Assembly (NCBI GenBank): GCA_024636075.1
Contig: JAGXHS010000127.1
Location: forward strand, 1 to 14,375
Length of the DNA: 14,375 bases
Reading direction: 5' to 3'
Source: Propionibacteriaceae bacterium
Lineage (GTDB): Bacteria; Actinomycetota; Actinomycetes; Propionibacteriales; Propionibacteriaceae
Numbering within the stretch: position 1 is the stretch's first letter; each line of letters opens with the position of its first letter. The notes under the pieces were generated by a model. The model was given only the letters and a program-made list of their open reading frames with translations. It ran no database searches and was not told the DNA's origin. This document shows positions 6,664 through 12,622 of this stretch, piece after piece. The translations under genes and the position numbers were made by a program.

Positions 6664-7907
6664 AGGTGTTGCATGGAAGCTACTCCGCTACCGCGGGAGG
6701 CGCAGCACGGGCAGCCTTCCGCGTGCATCAGGCACTCCGGGGGGCGGGGGTGGACTCCTCCATGCTGGTGGTCGATGCCGCTGATGAGGAAGCGGGGGTA
6801 TTCCAGGTTCCGGGTCGAGGCGAGATTCGCCATGCGAAGTCGCTGATCGAGCGTCGCGTGATGAGACTCCAGAACTCCGAGAATCCAATCCTCCACAGTC
6901 CCGCCTTGCTGCCCGGAGGTGCAGGACAGTTGCTCCGTCACTCAGATGCTGATGTGATCAACCTGCATTGGATCGCAGGGGGCTACCTATCCATCGAGCA
7001 AGTTGGCACTTTGCTGCGTGAGCGACCGGTCGTTTGGCGACTCCCAGATATGTGGCCATTCTGTGGCGCCGAACATTATTCTGAAGCCGGAGATCCTCCT
7101 CGCTACGTGACGGGTTATGAACGATGTAGCCCAAAGTCAAGACACGCAGGTCTCGACGTCGATCGGTGGGTCTGGTTGCGTAAGCGGCGATCATGGACTC
7201 GGCCCGTTCAAATCATCACACCGACTACCTGGCTCCGCGACTGCGTCCGGCATAGCGAATTGCTAGGCGAGTGGCCGGTGACGGCAATCCCGAACCCACT
7301 TGATCTCCAACGCTTTCGACCTCGTGATCCAGTATTGTCTCGAGAGTTATTGAACCTTCCACAGGATGTGCCACTAGTCCTTTTTGGTGCTGTGGGTGGC
7401 ACTTCACAGCCGATCAAAGGCTGGGATCTATTGAAGGAAGCACTTGCGGTTCTCTCCGAAACTGCTCCGGAGTTTCACCTGGCGGTCTTTGGGCAGAAGG
7501 GCTCTGATGAATTGACCCACCTCCCATACACTGTGCACCCCCTAGGAATCCTGCACGATGATGTTTCTCTGGCCCTGGCATATAGCGCCGCCGATGTGAT
7601 GATTGTCCCCTCGCGCATCGAGGGATTCGGTCAGACAGCCAGCGAAGCCCAGGCCTGCGGTACGCCCGTGGTTGCATTCCAGACATCTGGGCTGACTGAT
7701 GTGGTAGCGCATGGGAAGACTGGCTACCTCGCGTCGATGTACGACACTGAGGAACTGGCATATGGAATCGAATTTGTATTGCGGGAAGAGAGGCGCCTAG
7801 GAGAGTTTGGGCTCACCGCCCGAAGTCGAGCTGAGATGCTCTGGGATTCTGAGGCTATTGCAAGGCAGTACTTTCAGGTCTATGAAAAGGCCATTGTGCC
7901 GGACTGA
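6660..7907 (+). CDS. Family 4 glycosyltransferase (WcaC-like, GT-B fold)
   Basis: This 415-residue GT4 enzyme has the N-terminal acceptor domain MKVLHGSYSATAGGAARAAF (1-20), DVINLHWIAGGYLSIEQV (98-115) resembling colanic-acid type WcaC proteins, and a C-terminal donor domain with AVGGTSQPIKGWDLL (244-258) and the retaining-GT signature EGFGQTASE (E321 and E329), followed by ACGTPVVAFQTSG. It probably adds a sugar, perhaps fucose given gmd-fcl next door, to the lipid-linked repeat unit. The GTG start overlaps the fcl stop as GTGA (6660-6663), so it is translationally coupled. Base composition falls well below that of gmd and fcl in its second half, for example 29/60 GC in 7321-7380, which suggests a different origin from its neighbours. 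It is the last intact gene before the IS-damaged zone. Confidence 0.9.
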   Translation: MKVLHGSYSATAGGAARAAFRVHQALRGAGVDSSMLVVDAADEEAGVFQVPGRGEIRHAKSLIERRVMRLQNSENPILHSPALLPGGAGQLLRHSDADVINLHWIAGGYLSIEQVGTLLRERPVVWRLPDMWPFCGAEHYSEAGDPPRYVTGYERCSPKSRHAGLDVDRWVWLRKRRSWTRPVQIITPTTWLRDCVRHSELLGEWPVTAIPNPLDLQRFRPRDPVLSRELLNLPQDVPLVLFGAVGGTSQPIKGWDLLKEALAVLSETAPEFHLAVFGQKGSDELTHLPYTVHPLGILHDDVSLALAYSAADVMIVPSRIEGFGQTASEAQACGTPVVAFQTSGLTDVVAHGKTGYLASMYDTEELAYGIEFVLREERRLGEFGLTARSRAEMLWDSEAIARQYFQVYEKAIVPD

Positions 7908-8002
7908 CGCAGAATTGTGTTGCTGCTCAGAGTGCCTGGATGCGGACGCGAGGCGAGGAAGAACTTGGCATGTGTTTCTTGGCCATCTTCGCGTCACTTC
8001 AG

Positions 8003-8029
8003 GGGTCTTTCCCACTGAGGTGGGTCAGG
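8003..8029 (+). repeat. Orphan ISL3 terminal repeat
   Basis: These 27 bases begin GGGTCTTTCCCACTGAGG and match 11094-11120 with one mismatch (T8010 against C11101). In the complete element this end lies behind the transposase stop, facing the opposite way from the coding fragment that follows here. So this end belongs to a differently oriented copy. Confidence 0.75.
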
Positions 8030-8045
8030 CTGCGATCTGGTGAGG

Positions 8046-8534
8046 GTGGCGTGCGATCTGTTCTCCGGGTTCAAGTCCGCTGCCGACACCCTTGAGGACG
8101 CTGTGGTCGTCGCCGACGTCTTTCACCTGGTCCGGCTCGGGCTAACCGCGTTGGACGAGGTCCGACGACGCCGCCAGCAGCAGATCCACGGGCACCGTGG
8201 CCACAAGGACGATCCGCTGTTCCGGCTACGCCGGGTCCTACGGGTCGGCCAAGAACGCCTCGATGAAGCGACCATCGCCAAGATCTTCAACCGGTTCCGC
8301 GACGCCGACACCGACGACGAGGTCGCCGCCGCCTGGGTCGCCGTGGACCTGCTGCGAAGGATGTATCAGGCACCCGACCGCGACACCGCCCACCGGCGAC
8401 TCGTCGCGTTCTACGAGTGGGCCGTTACCGTCGACGTGCCGGTGATCACCCGCTTGGCCACGACCATCGACACCTGGCAGGACGAGATCCTCGCGTTCTT
8501 CGACACCCGCGCCTCGAACGCCCCCACCGAGTCC
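8046..8534 (+). pseudogene. ISL3-family transposase, internal fragment
   Basis: The translation from VACDLFSGFKSAADTLEDA through FFDTRASNAPTES aligns residue by residue with codons about 215-376 of the transposase at 11116-12396, with scattered substitutions (for example DEATIAKIFNRF against DPGTIDKIFERL). It therefore comes from a sister copy and not from a recent duplicate. It holds the region of the second catalytic Asp and the final Glu (APTES), but lacks the zinc-finger domain, the first Asp and the C-terminus. The open frame runs 8040-8591, but homology stops abruptly at about 8534 and the last 19 residues are foreign. Unlike the copy at 11116, it keeps CAG at the codon that is amber there. 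Confidence 0.85.
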
Positions 8535-9014
8535 GCGATTATCTGGAGCCCGGATCTGGGTGTCGTTGACGTCGCTGACGGGGCGGCCTGAGCCCGTCAG
8601 CGACGCGTTATCTGGGGCGTGTAGCTGACGTAGCCCACGTCCGCCCGGCAGGGCCCGACCGCGGCGGCGAGGTGCCCGCGACAGCTGCCCGTGCCGCTGA
8701 CGCGGCGGTCGTGCACGTTGAGATCGGGCGGCGGCGCGGCAGCGACCTGACGGGTGTCCGGCGCGCCGTGTGAGCCCACGGGCGACGCCTGGCGCTCCTC
8801 GACGGCCTCAGCCGCCCGGTGGGGTGCGCGGGGCCACCGACCAGGGCGCCGCCCGCGTGGAGGGGCGTGGCTTCCATCCTGGGCGAGACGAGCTTCTTCC
8901 GGTCGCTGCCGCACGGTGAAGCCGGCGACGGTCGATGCCTGTGCTCGACCCGCTCGTCGGCGACATGTCGCTGACGCGAACGCGCAGGTCAGCGGCCCGT
9001 CACCGACCCGGGCT
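8535..9014. other. Unidentified GC-rich DNA inside the IS remnant
   Basis: About 480 bp lie between two ISL3 fragments. Frames are open on both strands only because of high GC, and no translation is recognised. It begins with TTATCTGGAGC (8539-8549), repeated as TTATCTGGGGC at 8608-8618, which brackets a strong hairpin. The heptamer CGCTGAC or its complement GTCAGCG occurs at least five times (near 8573, 8598, 8694, 8969 and 8988). This could be the end region of another, unrecognised element or a recombination site cluster. The function is unknown. Confidence 0.35.
8570..8605. repeat. Perfect 13-bp inverted repeat (hairpin)
   Basis: CGTCGCTGACGGG at 8570-8582 pairs perfectly with CCCGTCAGCGACG at 8593-8605 around a 10-base loop. 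It spans the TGA stop (8589-8591) of the truncated transposase frame. No T-run follows, so it is not a classical terminator. A recombinase-binding palindrome or an element end is equally possible. Confidence 0.7.
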
Positions 9015-9152
9015 CCAGATGAGCCTCAACGGCTCGCCAAGAGGATCAAGCACGTCGCGTTCGGCCTCCGGAACTTCGTGCACTGGAGGATCAGGGTGCT
9101 GCTCTACGCCGGCAAGCCCGACCGGACCAAGCTCCCCACCGTCACCCCATGA
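9015..9152 (+). pseudogene. C-terminal end of a second ISL3-type transposase
   Basis: Codons 9036-9152 read AKRIKHVAFGLRNF, then HWRIRVLLYAG and a short Pro/Thr tail before TGA. This is the typical C-terminal IKxxxRxxxGFRNFxNYRxR(I/V)LL block of ISL3 transposases, and it resembles IKSIRRAARGFRN and YRARILLHAG of the 11116 copy. It differs enough to come from another subgroup. Upstream the frame is lost near 9030, so only the tail survives. Confidence 0.65.
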
Positions 9153-9160
9153 GCCCGCTC

Positions 9161-9174
9161 AAATCCGAAGAGCC
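9161..9174 (-). repeat. Putative ISL3-type terminal end (GGCTCTTCGGATTT)
   Basis: Read on the minus strand, 9174 to 9161 begins GGCTCTTCGG, the terminal pattern of a common ISL3 subgroup. It lies 8 bases behind the transposase-tail stop and only 3 bases before the stop codon of the convergent GT2 gene. The partner end is not in the remnant. Confidence 0.5.
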
Positions 9175-9177
9175 AGA

Positions 9178-10095
9178 TTAGTGCTTCCAGCGATAAACAA
9201 GGCGCCAGAGCATTGACCTTCGACGTCTGCGAGCCCTTCGGCGAAGACGCCTTGCCTTTGCCTCAAGCATGTCAATCCGATTGAGATATGCGTCACCGTA
9301 CTGCGCCTGATGGGAGAGCAAATAGTTCTTAGCAGTATCAGCGATGTTTTCGGAAATCAATGCCCTTCCCTCGATTCTGTCAAGGGGAGATAGATAAGTC
9401 GCAATCCGGCGGTGTGCCTTTTGTAGGAGGGACGCAACGGTGGCCTGTTGTTGCGGCGGCGCCAACCTATTTAGAAAGAATGACGACGTGTTCGCTCCAT
9501 GGATACGGTACGCCATCAGAGTTTCGCGCACAATATGACGGATACCTGCGGCATTCGCGACATCATGTAGCCATGTATCAATGGCATATCCATCGGGCAC
9601 AGGTAGGCATGTTTGCAGTAAGCTACGGTGGATAGCTGTAGCGCAAGCCTTTCGGTACAAGCTCGAGTCCAGGTGCGCTAGCGCAAAGCGGGAGAGCATC
9701 GATTCAGGTTGCGCTGCTAGGTTTTCATCTACAACTACTTGATCATGCGTGATTAGCGAGGCGTTGATTGACTCAAAGGCACGCAATAGAGTTTCAATCT
9801 TTGTCTCAAACCAGACATCATCTTGGTCGCTAAAAAGTACGATGTCTCCGGAAGCTAGATGCGATGCGTATTCAAAGTTGGCAGAATAGCCAATCGGTTT
9901 GTTGCGCCTTACGACTGTGACGTCGAAAGGTGCAAGTCGCGCGAATTCTCCCGCGATGTCCAGCGTATTGTCCGAGGAGCCATCGTCGCTGAGAATAACC
10001 TCGTCAGGTAGCCGCGTCTGCGTCTCAAAGGAACGAAGTTGCTCTTGCAGCCATTGGCCACCGTTATAGGTTGCGACCACTATGGACGTCCGCAT
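9178..10095 (-). CDS. Family 2 glycosyltransferase, rhamnosyltransferase-like, low GC
   Basis: This 305-residue GT2 enzyme resembles the dTDP-rhamnose-using group of O-antigen and EPS loci. It has SIVVATYNGGQWLQEQL (4-20), ILSDDGSSDNT (34-44; D37, D38), the metal-binding FSDQDDVW (88-95), DTWLHDVA (173-180) and the late motif YRIHGANTS (196-204). The tail is very basic (about 280-305). The start ATG 10095 has a strong GGAAGGAG site about 6-8 bases upstream. GC is much lower than in the rest of the locus (26/60 in 9721-9780), which points to recent transfer. The IS remnant ends 3 bases before its stop, so the original 3' flank, and possibly a few codons, may have been replaced. The sugar specificity is inferred from general resemblance only. 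Confidence 0.87.
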   Translation of the reverse strand: MRTSIVVATYNGGQWLQEQLRSFETQTRLPDEVILSDDGSSDNTLDIAGEFARLAPFDVTVVRRNKPIGYSANFEYASHLASGDIVLFSDQDDVWFETKIETLLRAFESINASLITHDQVVVDENLAAQPESMLSRFALAHLDSSLYRKACATAIHRSLLQTCLPVPDGYAIDTWLHDVANAAGIRHIVRETLMAYRIHGANTSSFFLNRLAPPQQQATVASLLQKAHRRIATYLSPLDRIEGRALISENIADTAKNYLLSHQAQYGDAYLNRIDMLEAKARRLRRRARRRRRSMLWRLVYRWKH

Positions 10096-10383
10096 CTTCT
10101 CTCCTTCCGACGATACTTATCTTCGAGCGAAGCGAAGAGCACTGGTATTGGGCTGCATACCTACTAGTAGAAGTAGCTCATCGCGACACTCTAGCCCGTG
10201 CTTGCAGCCTGCGGAATTGTGGACGGCTTACGAGGAGCCGAGTTTCGCTCAGAAGGGGATTTGGCAGGTCTTTCAGTGTCGGCGTGGTATCGATGTCAGG
10301 GCTTGCCGGCACTTCCGAAGTTGAGGGGGTGATCCACCCGGGGTTCGGTTCATGCTGCTGCGGACAGTCGTGGCGCGTCGTAG
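10096..10383. other. Intergenic region upstream of the minus-strand GT2, with IS debris
   Basis: These 288 bp probably include the promoter and leader of the GT2 gene at 10095. A 10-base perfect palindrome CTACTAGTAG lies at 10161-10170, and another, ACTTCCGAAGT (single central base), lies around 10311-10321. The part after about 10320 may already belong to the 5' end of the IS3 remnant. Short open frames on both strands are not recognised and look like chance. No -10/-35 pair could be assigned with confidence. Confidence 0.35.
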
Positions 10384-10547
10384 GAGCAGAGCGCGGCCGA
10401 CTTCGGGATCTCCGCCGCGTCGACGCTGAAGCGGTGGGCTGCCCAGGCTGACATCGATGATGGTGTCGTCGAGGGCACGCCCAGCGCGGAGCTTGACTCG
10501 CTGGTGCGCTCAAGCGGCCCAACCGGTTGCTCGAGCAGGAGATTGGA
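10384..10547 (+). pseudogene. IS3-family transposase OrfA remnant (helix-turn-helix part)
   Basis: The plus-strand frame starting at 10384 reads SAADFGISAASTLKRWAAQ, then ADIDDGVVEGTPSAELDSL, the familiar helix-turn-helix and following segment of an IS3-type OrfA (ADFGIS...W..QADIDDGV..GT). After about 10506 the homology moves to another frame, LKRPNRLLEQEI (10509-10544), matching the OrfA leucine-zipper start (LRRENRxLEQEI). That indicates a frameshift, and an in-frame TAG also lies just upstream at 10381-10383. Neither the start of OrfA nor OrfB is present. It lies antisense to the truncated pyruvyl transferase and marks where that gene was cut. Confidence 0.7.
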
Positions 10548-10549
10548 GG

Positions 10550-11000
10550 CATCTCGTCCAAGAAGTTCCCAGCTGCTGGCGTCCCGGACCGCCGTGTAAT
10601 TCGCCGCGCGAACCGTCGTGGCCAGGAGCCTGCGATCAGCCATGCCTAGCTTGCTGACCGTTGGTGCGTTCACTACGAGAGGGCACCCTTGTCGTTGTGC
10701 CAGCGCAGTAGCGCCCAGCCAGAGTGCTGGATATGCGGTGCGGGCGACAGTCCGGTAATCGGACAAGGTAGTCCGGGAATTGTGCACAATATTGCCACCA
10801 CCAATGATGACACCATCGAATTGCTGAGTCTCGGCTTCGGTGCATCTGATTGTGCGTAGGGCGTCGCTATACGGCGACGCCCTGCCGACCGGGGAAACGT
10901 GGACGAGCGCAAGGCCGGCGAGACGTCGTTGTGCGACTATCGGGAAAAGTGTGTCACCATAATTCGCGACATCGAAGGTCCCGAAGTGCGCTACCCGCAT
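10550..11000 (-). pseudogene. Polysaccharide pyruvyl transferase, truncated N-terminal fragment
   Basis: The first roughly 150 residues match the CsaB/WcaK-type polysaccharide pyruvyl transferase family, which adds ketal-linked pyruvate to sugars from phosphoenolpyruvate. The key blocks are AHFGTFDVANYGDTLFP (4-20), FDGVIIGGGNIVH (61-73) and YTAVRDASSWELLGRD (134-149). Family proteins are about 350-420 residues long, but here homology stops near 10550 and the frame continues to a TGA at 10350-10352 only as antisense of an IS3 remnant. The donor-binding C-terminal domain is missing, so pyruvylation is presumably lost. ATG 11000 is preferred over GTG 11015 because GGGGAGAGG lies directly ahead. 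GC is high (39/60 in 10681-10740), unlike the neighbouring GT2. A complete ISL3 element sits 93 bp upstream of the start. Confidence 0.8.
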
Positions 11001-11085
11001 GCCTCTCCCCTGCACCCTGCGGATTGACAGCGTACAGCCGTGATGCTTGCGAAGAGGTTTTCGTCGGATACACGCTCGCGACCCG

Positions 11086-11093
11086 CCGATGGT
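11086..11093. repeat. Target site duplication, left (CCGATGGT)
   Basis: The eight bases directly outside the left IS end are identical to 12504-12511. Confidence 0.9.
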
Positions 11094-11116
11094 GGGTCTT
11101 CCCCACTGAGGTGGGT
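11094..11116 (+). repeat. ISL3 terminal inverted repeat, transposase 3' side
   Basis: This 23-base end matches the opposite end (12481-12503, reverse complement) at 19 positions. It contains an internal CCCAC/GTGGG stem around TGAG. The last base is the third base of the transposase stop codon, so the gene runs right into the end. The same sequence recurs at 8003. Confidence 0.85.
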
Positions 11117-12396
11117 CAGGGTGCGGTGGTGAGGTTGTAGGGCCTGATCCTCGTGGTGGTCGGGAGCCTACGTGGCTGGCCTGCGTGCAGGAGGATGCGG
11201 GCCCGGTAGTTGCTGCAGTTGCGGAACCCGCGGGCTGCTCGGCGGATGGACTTGATCTTGACGTTGGTGGACTCGGTAGGCGCGTTCGAGGCGCGGGTGT
11301 CGAAGAACGCGAGGACCTCGTCCTGCCAGGTGTCGATGGTGGTGGCCATGCGGGTGACCTCCGGCACCTCGACGGTGACGGCCCACTCGTAGAAGGTCAC
11401 CAGCCGGCGGTGGGCGGTGTCCCGATCGGGCGCCTGATACATCCGTCGGAGCAGATCGAGCGCGACCCAGGCAGCAGCGACCTCGTCGTCGGTGTCGGCG
11501 TCGCGGAGCCGTTCGAAGATCTTGTCGATGGTCCCGGGGTCGAGCCGTTCCTGGCCGACGCGCAGCACCCGGCGTAGCCGGAACAGCGGATCGTGCTTGT
11601 GGCCGCGGTGGCCGTGGATCTGCTACTGGCGGCGTCGTCGGACCTCGTCCAGGGCAGTCAGCCCGAGCCGCACGAGGTGGAACACGTCTGCCACCACGAT
11701 GGCGTCCTCGAGCGTGTCGGCGGCCGACTTGAACCCGGAGAACAGATCGCAAGCGACGACCTTCGCATCGGGAGCGTGATCAGCCAGCAGACGCTTCGCA
11801 GAGCCGGTGTCGCGGCCTTGGGAGACCGCAACGACCAGGCTGGTGTCCAGGCACACCAGCGCGGTGAGGAACTGTCGACGGCGTGTGGTCAGCCGGCCGG
11901 TGGTCATCACGGTCTCGTCGATCCCGACCCGTGTCGGGCGGACCTGCGCGACCAGCTCGGCCGCCGCAGTGACCGCCCGCATCACGGTGTTCCACCCGAC
12001 CCCGAACTCCCGACGGATCGTGTTGATCGGGATGTTGTCCGCCGACGTCGCCACCGCCGCCCGTGTCGCGGCACGCGACCACACCGCCCCCGGCGCGATC
12101 GACGCGACCCGCTCCACGAAGGTCCCACAGCCCTCCATGCAGGCCAGCAGCCGCTTGCGCCACCGCACCCGGCAGGCACGACCAGCAACCGGGAGGTGAC
12201 GGATCGTGTGACGTCGCCAATCATGGATCTGGTGCAGCTCGATCACCCCGCAGCGCGGACACGCCTGGACGTCGCGGGACAGCTCCACATCAGCGACGAG
12301 CTCATCATCGCCGTTGACATGCGCATCGATCAGCAGGAACTCGGGCAGAGCAAGCAACAGCTCGCTCCACCCCTGGACAGGGGTAGTGTCGTTCAC
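11116..12396 (-). pseudogene. ISL3-family transposase interrupted by an in-frame amber codon
   Basis: Ignoring one stop, the frame encodes about 426 residues, the normal size for ISL3 DDE transposases. It has a zinc-finger domain (C46-P-R-C49 and C86-M-E-G-C90), a helix-turn-helix region (INTIRREFGVGWNTVMR, 124-140), the first catalytic Asp in VGIDETVMTTGR (D160), a second in VVACDLFSGFKSA (D217), and the terminal Glu in APTESTNVKIK (about E375). Codon 258 is TAG (11623-11625), while the sister fragment at 8046 has CAG in the same context (RRRQQQIHG). A single C-to-T change therefore truncates the protein before the catalytic Glu. The gene starts at GTG 12396. The product should be inactive unless the codon is read through or the base is a sequencing error. 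Confidence 0.88.
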
Positions 12397-12397
12397 G

Positions 12398-12451
12398 CGT
12401 ATGGCCTCGGTCGCTCGGATGGTTAGGCACCCCGAGCATCGGGGCCATACG
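12398..12451 (-). promoter_or_regulatory. Nested hairpins in the IS transposase leader
   Basis: A perfect 9-bp inverted repeat CGTATGGCC (12398-12406) with GGCCATACG (12443-12451) brackets the leader, directly adjoining the GTG start (12394-12396). Inside it a 6-bp stem CCCCGA/TCGGGG with loop GCA (12430-12444) overlaps the outer arm by two bases, so the two structures compete. Such leader structures could hold back transposase translation or read-through from outside. The role is inferred. Confidence 0.45.
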
Positions 12452-12480
12452 TGTCTTCACCAAGCATCCGCGACCGCGTC

Positions 12481-12503
12481 ACCCACTACCGAGGGGAAGA
12501 CCC
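12481..12503 (-). repeat. ISL3 terminal inverted repeat, transposase 5' side
   Basis: Reading inward on the minus strand it begins GGGTCTTCCCCTCGG and pairs with 11094-11116. The transposase GTG start follows 85 bases further in, leaving a short leader with strong hairpins. Confidence 0.85.
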
Positions 12504-12511
12504 CCGATGGT
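12504..12511. repeat. Target site duplication, right (CCGATGGT)
   Basis: The eight bases directly outside the right IS end are identical to 11086-11093. Confidence 0.9.
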
Positions 12512-12597
12512 GCCTGTGCTGGGTACCGAAGGAGGAACGCGTCTTTGGGGCTTGGACTCTTGCCGCCGTGGGGAAGTTCATGCAACCTCGGGGAACA

Positions 12598-12621
12598 CCA
12601 CCTCCATCGAACGGAGGGTGG
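12598..12621 (-). terminator. Hairpin after the GT39-like gene, probable terminator
   Basis: CCACCTCC (12598-12605) pairs with GGAGGGTGG (12613-12621), with one bulged base and a 7-base loop, beginning directly after the stop codon of the minus-strand gene (12623-12625). There is no strong T-run, which is common for high-GC terminators. Confidence 0.45.
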
Positions 12622-12622
12622 A

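Larger units (their letters stand above)
8003..9174. mobile_element. Chimeric remnant of at least two ISL3-type insertion sequences
   Basis: The segment starts with a terminal repeat (8003-8029) nearly identical to the 3' end of the element at 11094, continues with an internal piece of a plus-strand ISL3 transposase (about 8046-8534), then about 480 bp of unidentified DNA, and ends with the C-terminal codons and a GGCTCTTC-type end of another ISL3-like transposase (about 9030-9174). No target duplication flanks it (8 bp before 8003 is CACTTCAG; 9175 onward begins AGATTAGT). It sits between two convergent gene sets. It is a fossil produced by rearrangement and not a functional element. Confidence 0.7.
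11094..12503 (-). mobile_element. ISL3-family insertion sequence, structurally complete, 1410 bp
   Basis: Both ends are visible: GGGTCTTCCCC at 11094 and the inverted GGGTCTTCCCC ending at 12503, with 19 of 23 terminal bases matching. The element is flanked by perfect 8-bp direct repeats CCGATGGT, the duplication size typical of ISL3. It holds one minus-strand transposase gene interrupted by an amber codon. It is inserted between the GT39-like gene and the pyruvyl transferase remnant. Element and target duplication are intact, so insertion is likely recent compared with the 8003-9174 remnant. Confidence 0.92.

Noticed and set aside
8597..9152. Open frames in the unidentified block (105 codons on minus, 132 codons on plus) as novel genes
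   Set aside because: No motif, Arg/Ala/Pro-rich translations on both strands as expected for high GC. Only the last roughly 40 codons of the plus frame match something, an ISL3 transposase tail.
10071..10451. Plus-strand open frames upstream of the GT2 gene as small genes
   Set aside because: They overlap the GT2 start region and the IS3 remnant in a different frame and show no recognisable protein features.
11593..12426. Plus-strand open frame of 277 codons inside the ISL3 element
   Set aside because: It is antisense to the transposase, low in complexity, and has no domain. It is a shadow of the minus-strand gene.
8003..12503. Composite transposon carrying the GT2 and pyruvyl transferase genes between two ISL3 copies
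   Set aside because: The right copy has its own 8-bp duplication, the left copy is a rearranged fragment with no duplication, and the two transposases are diverged sister copies.
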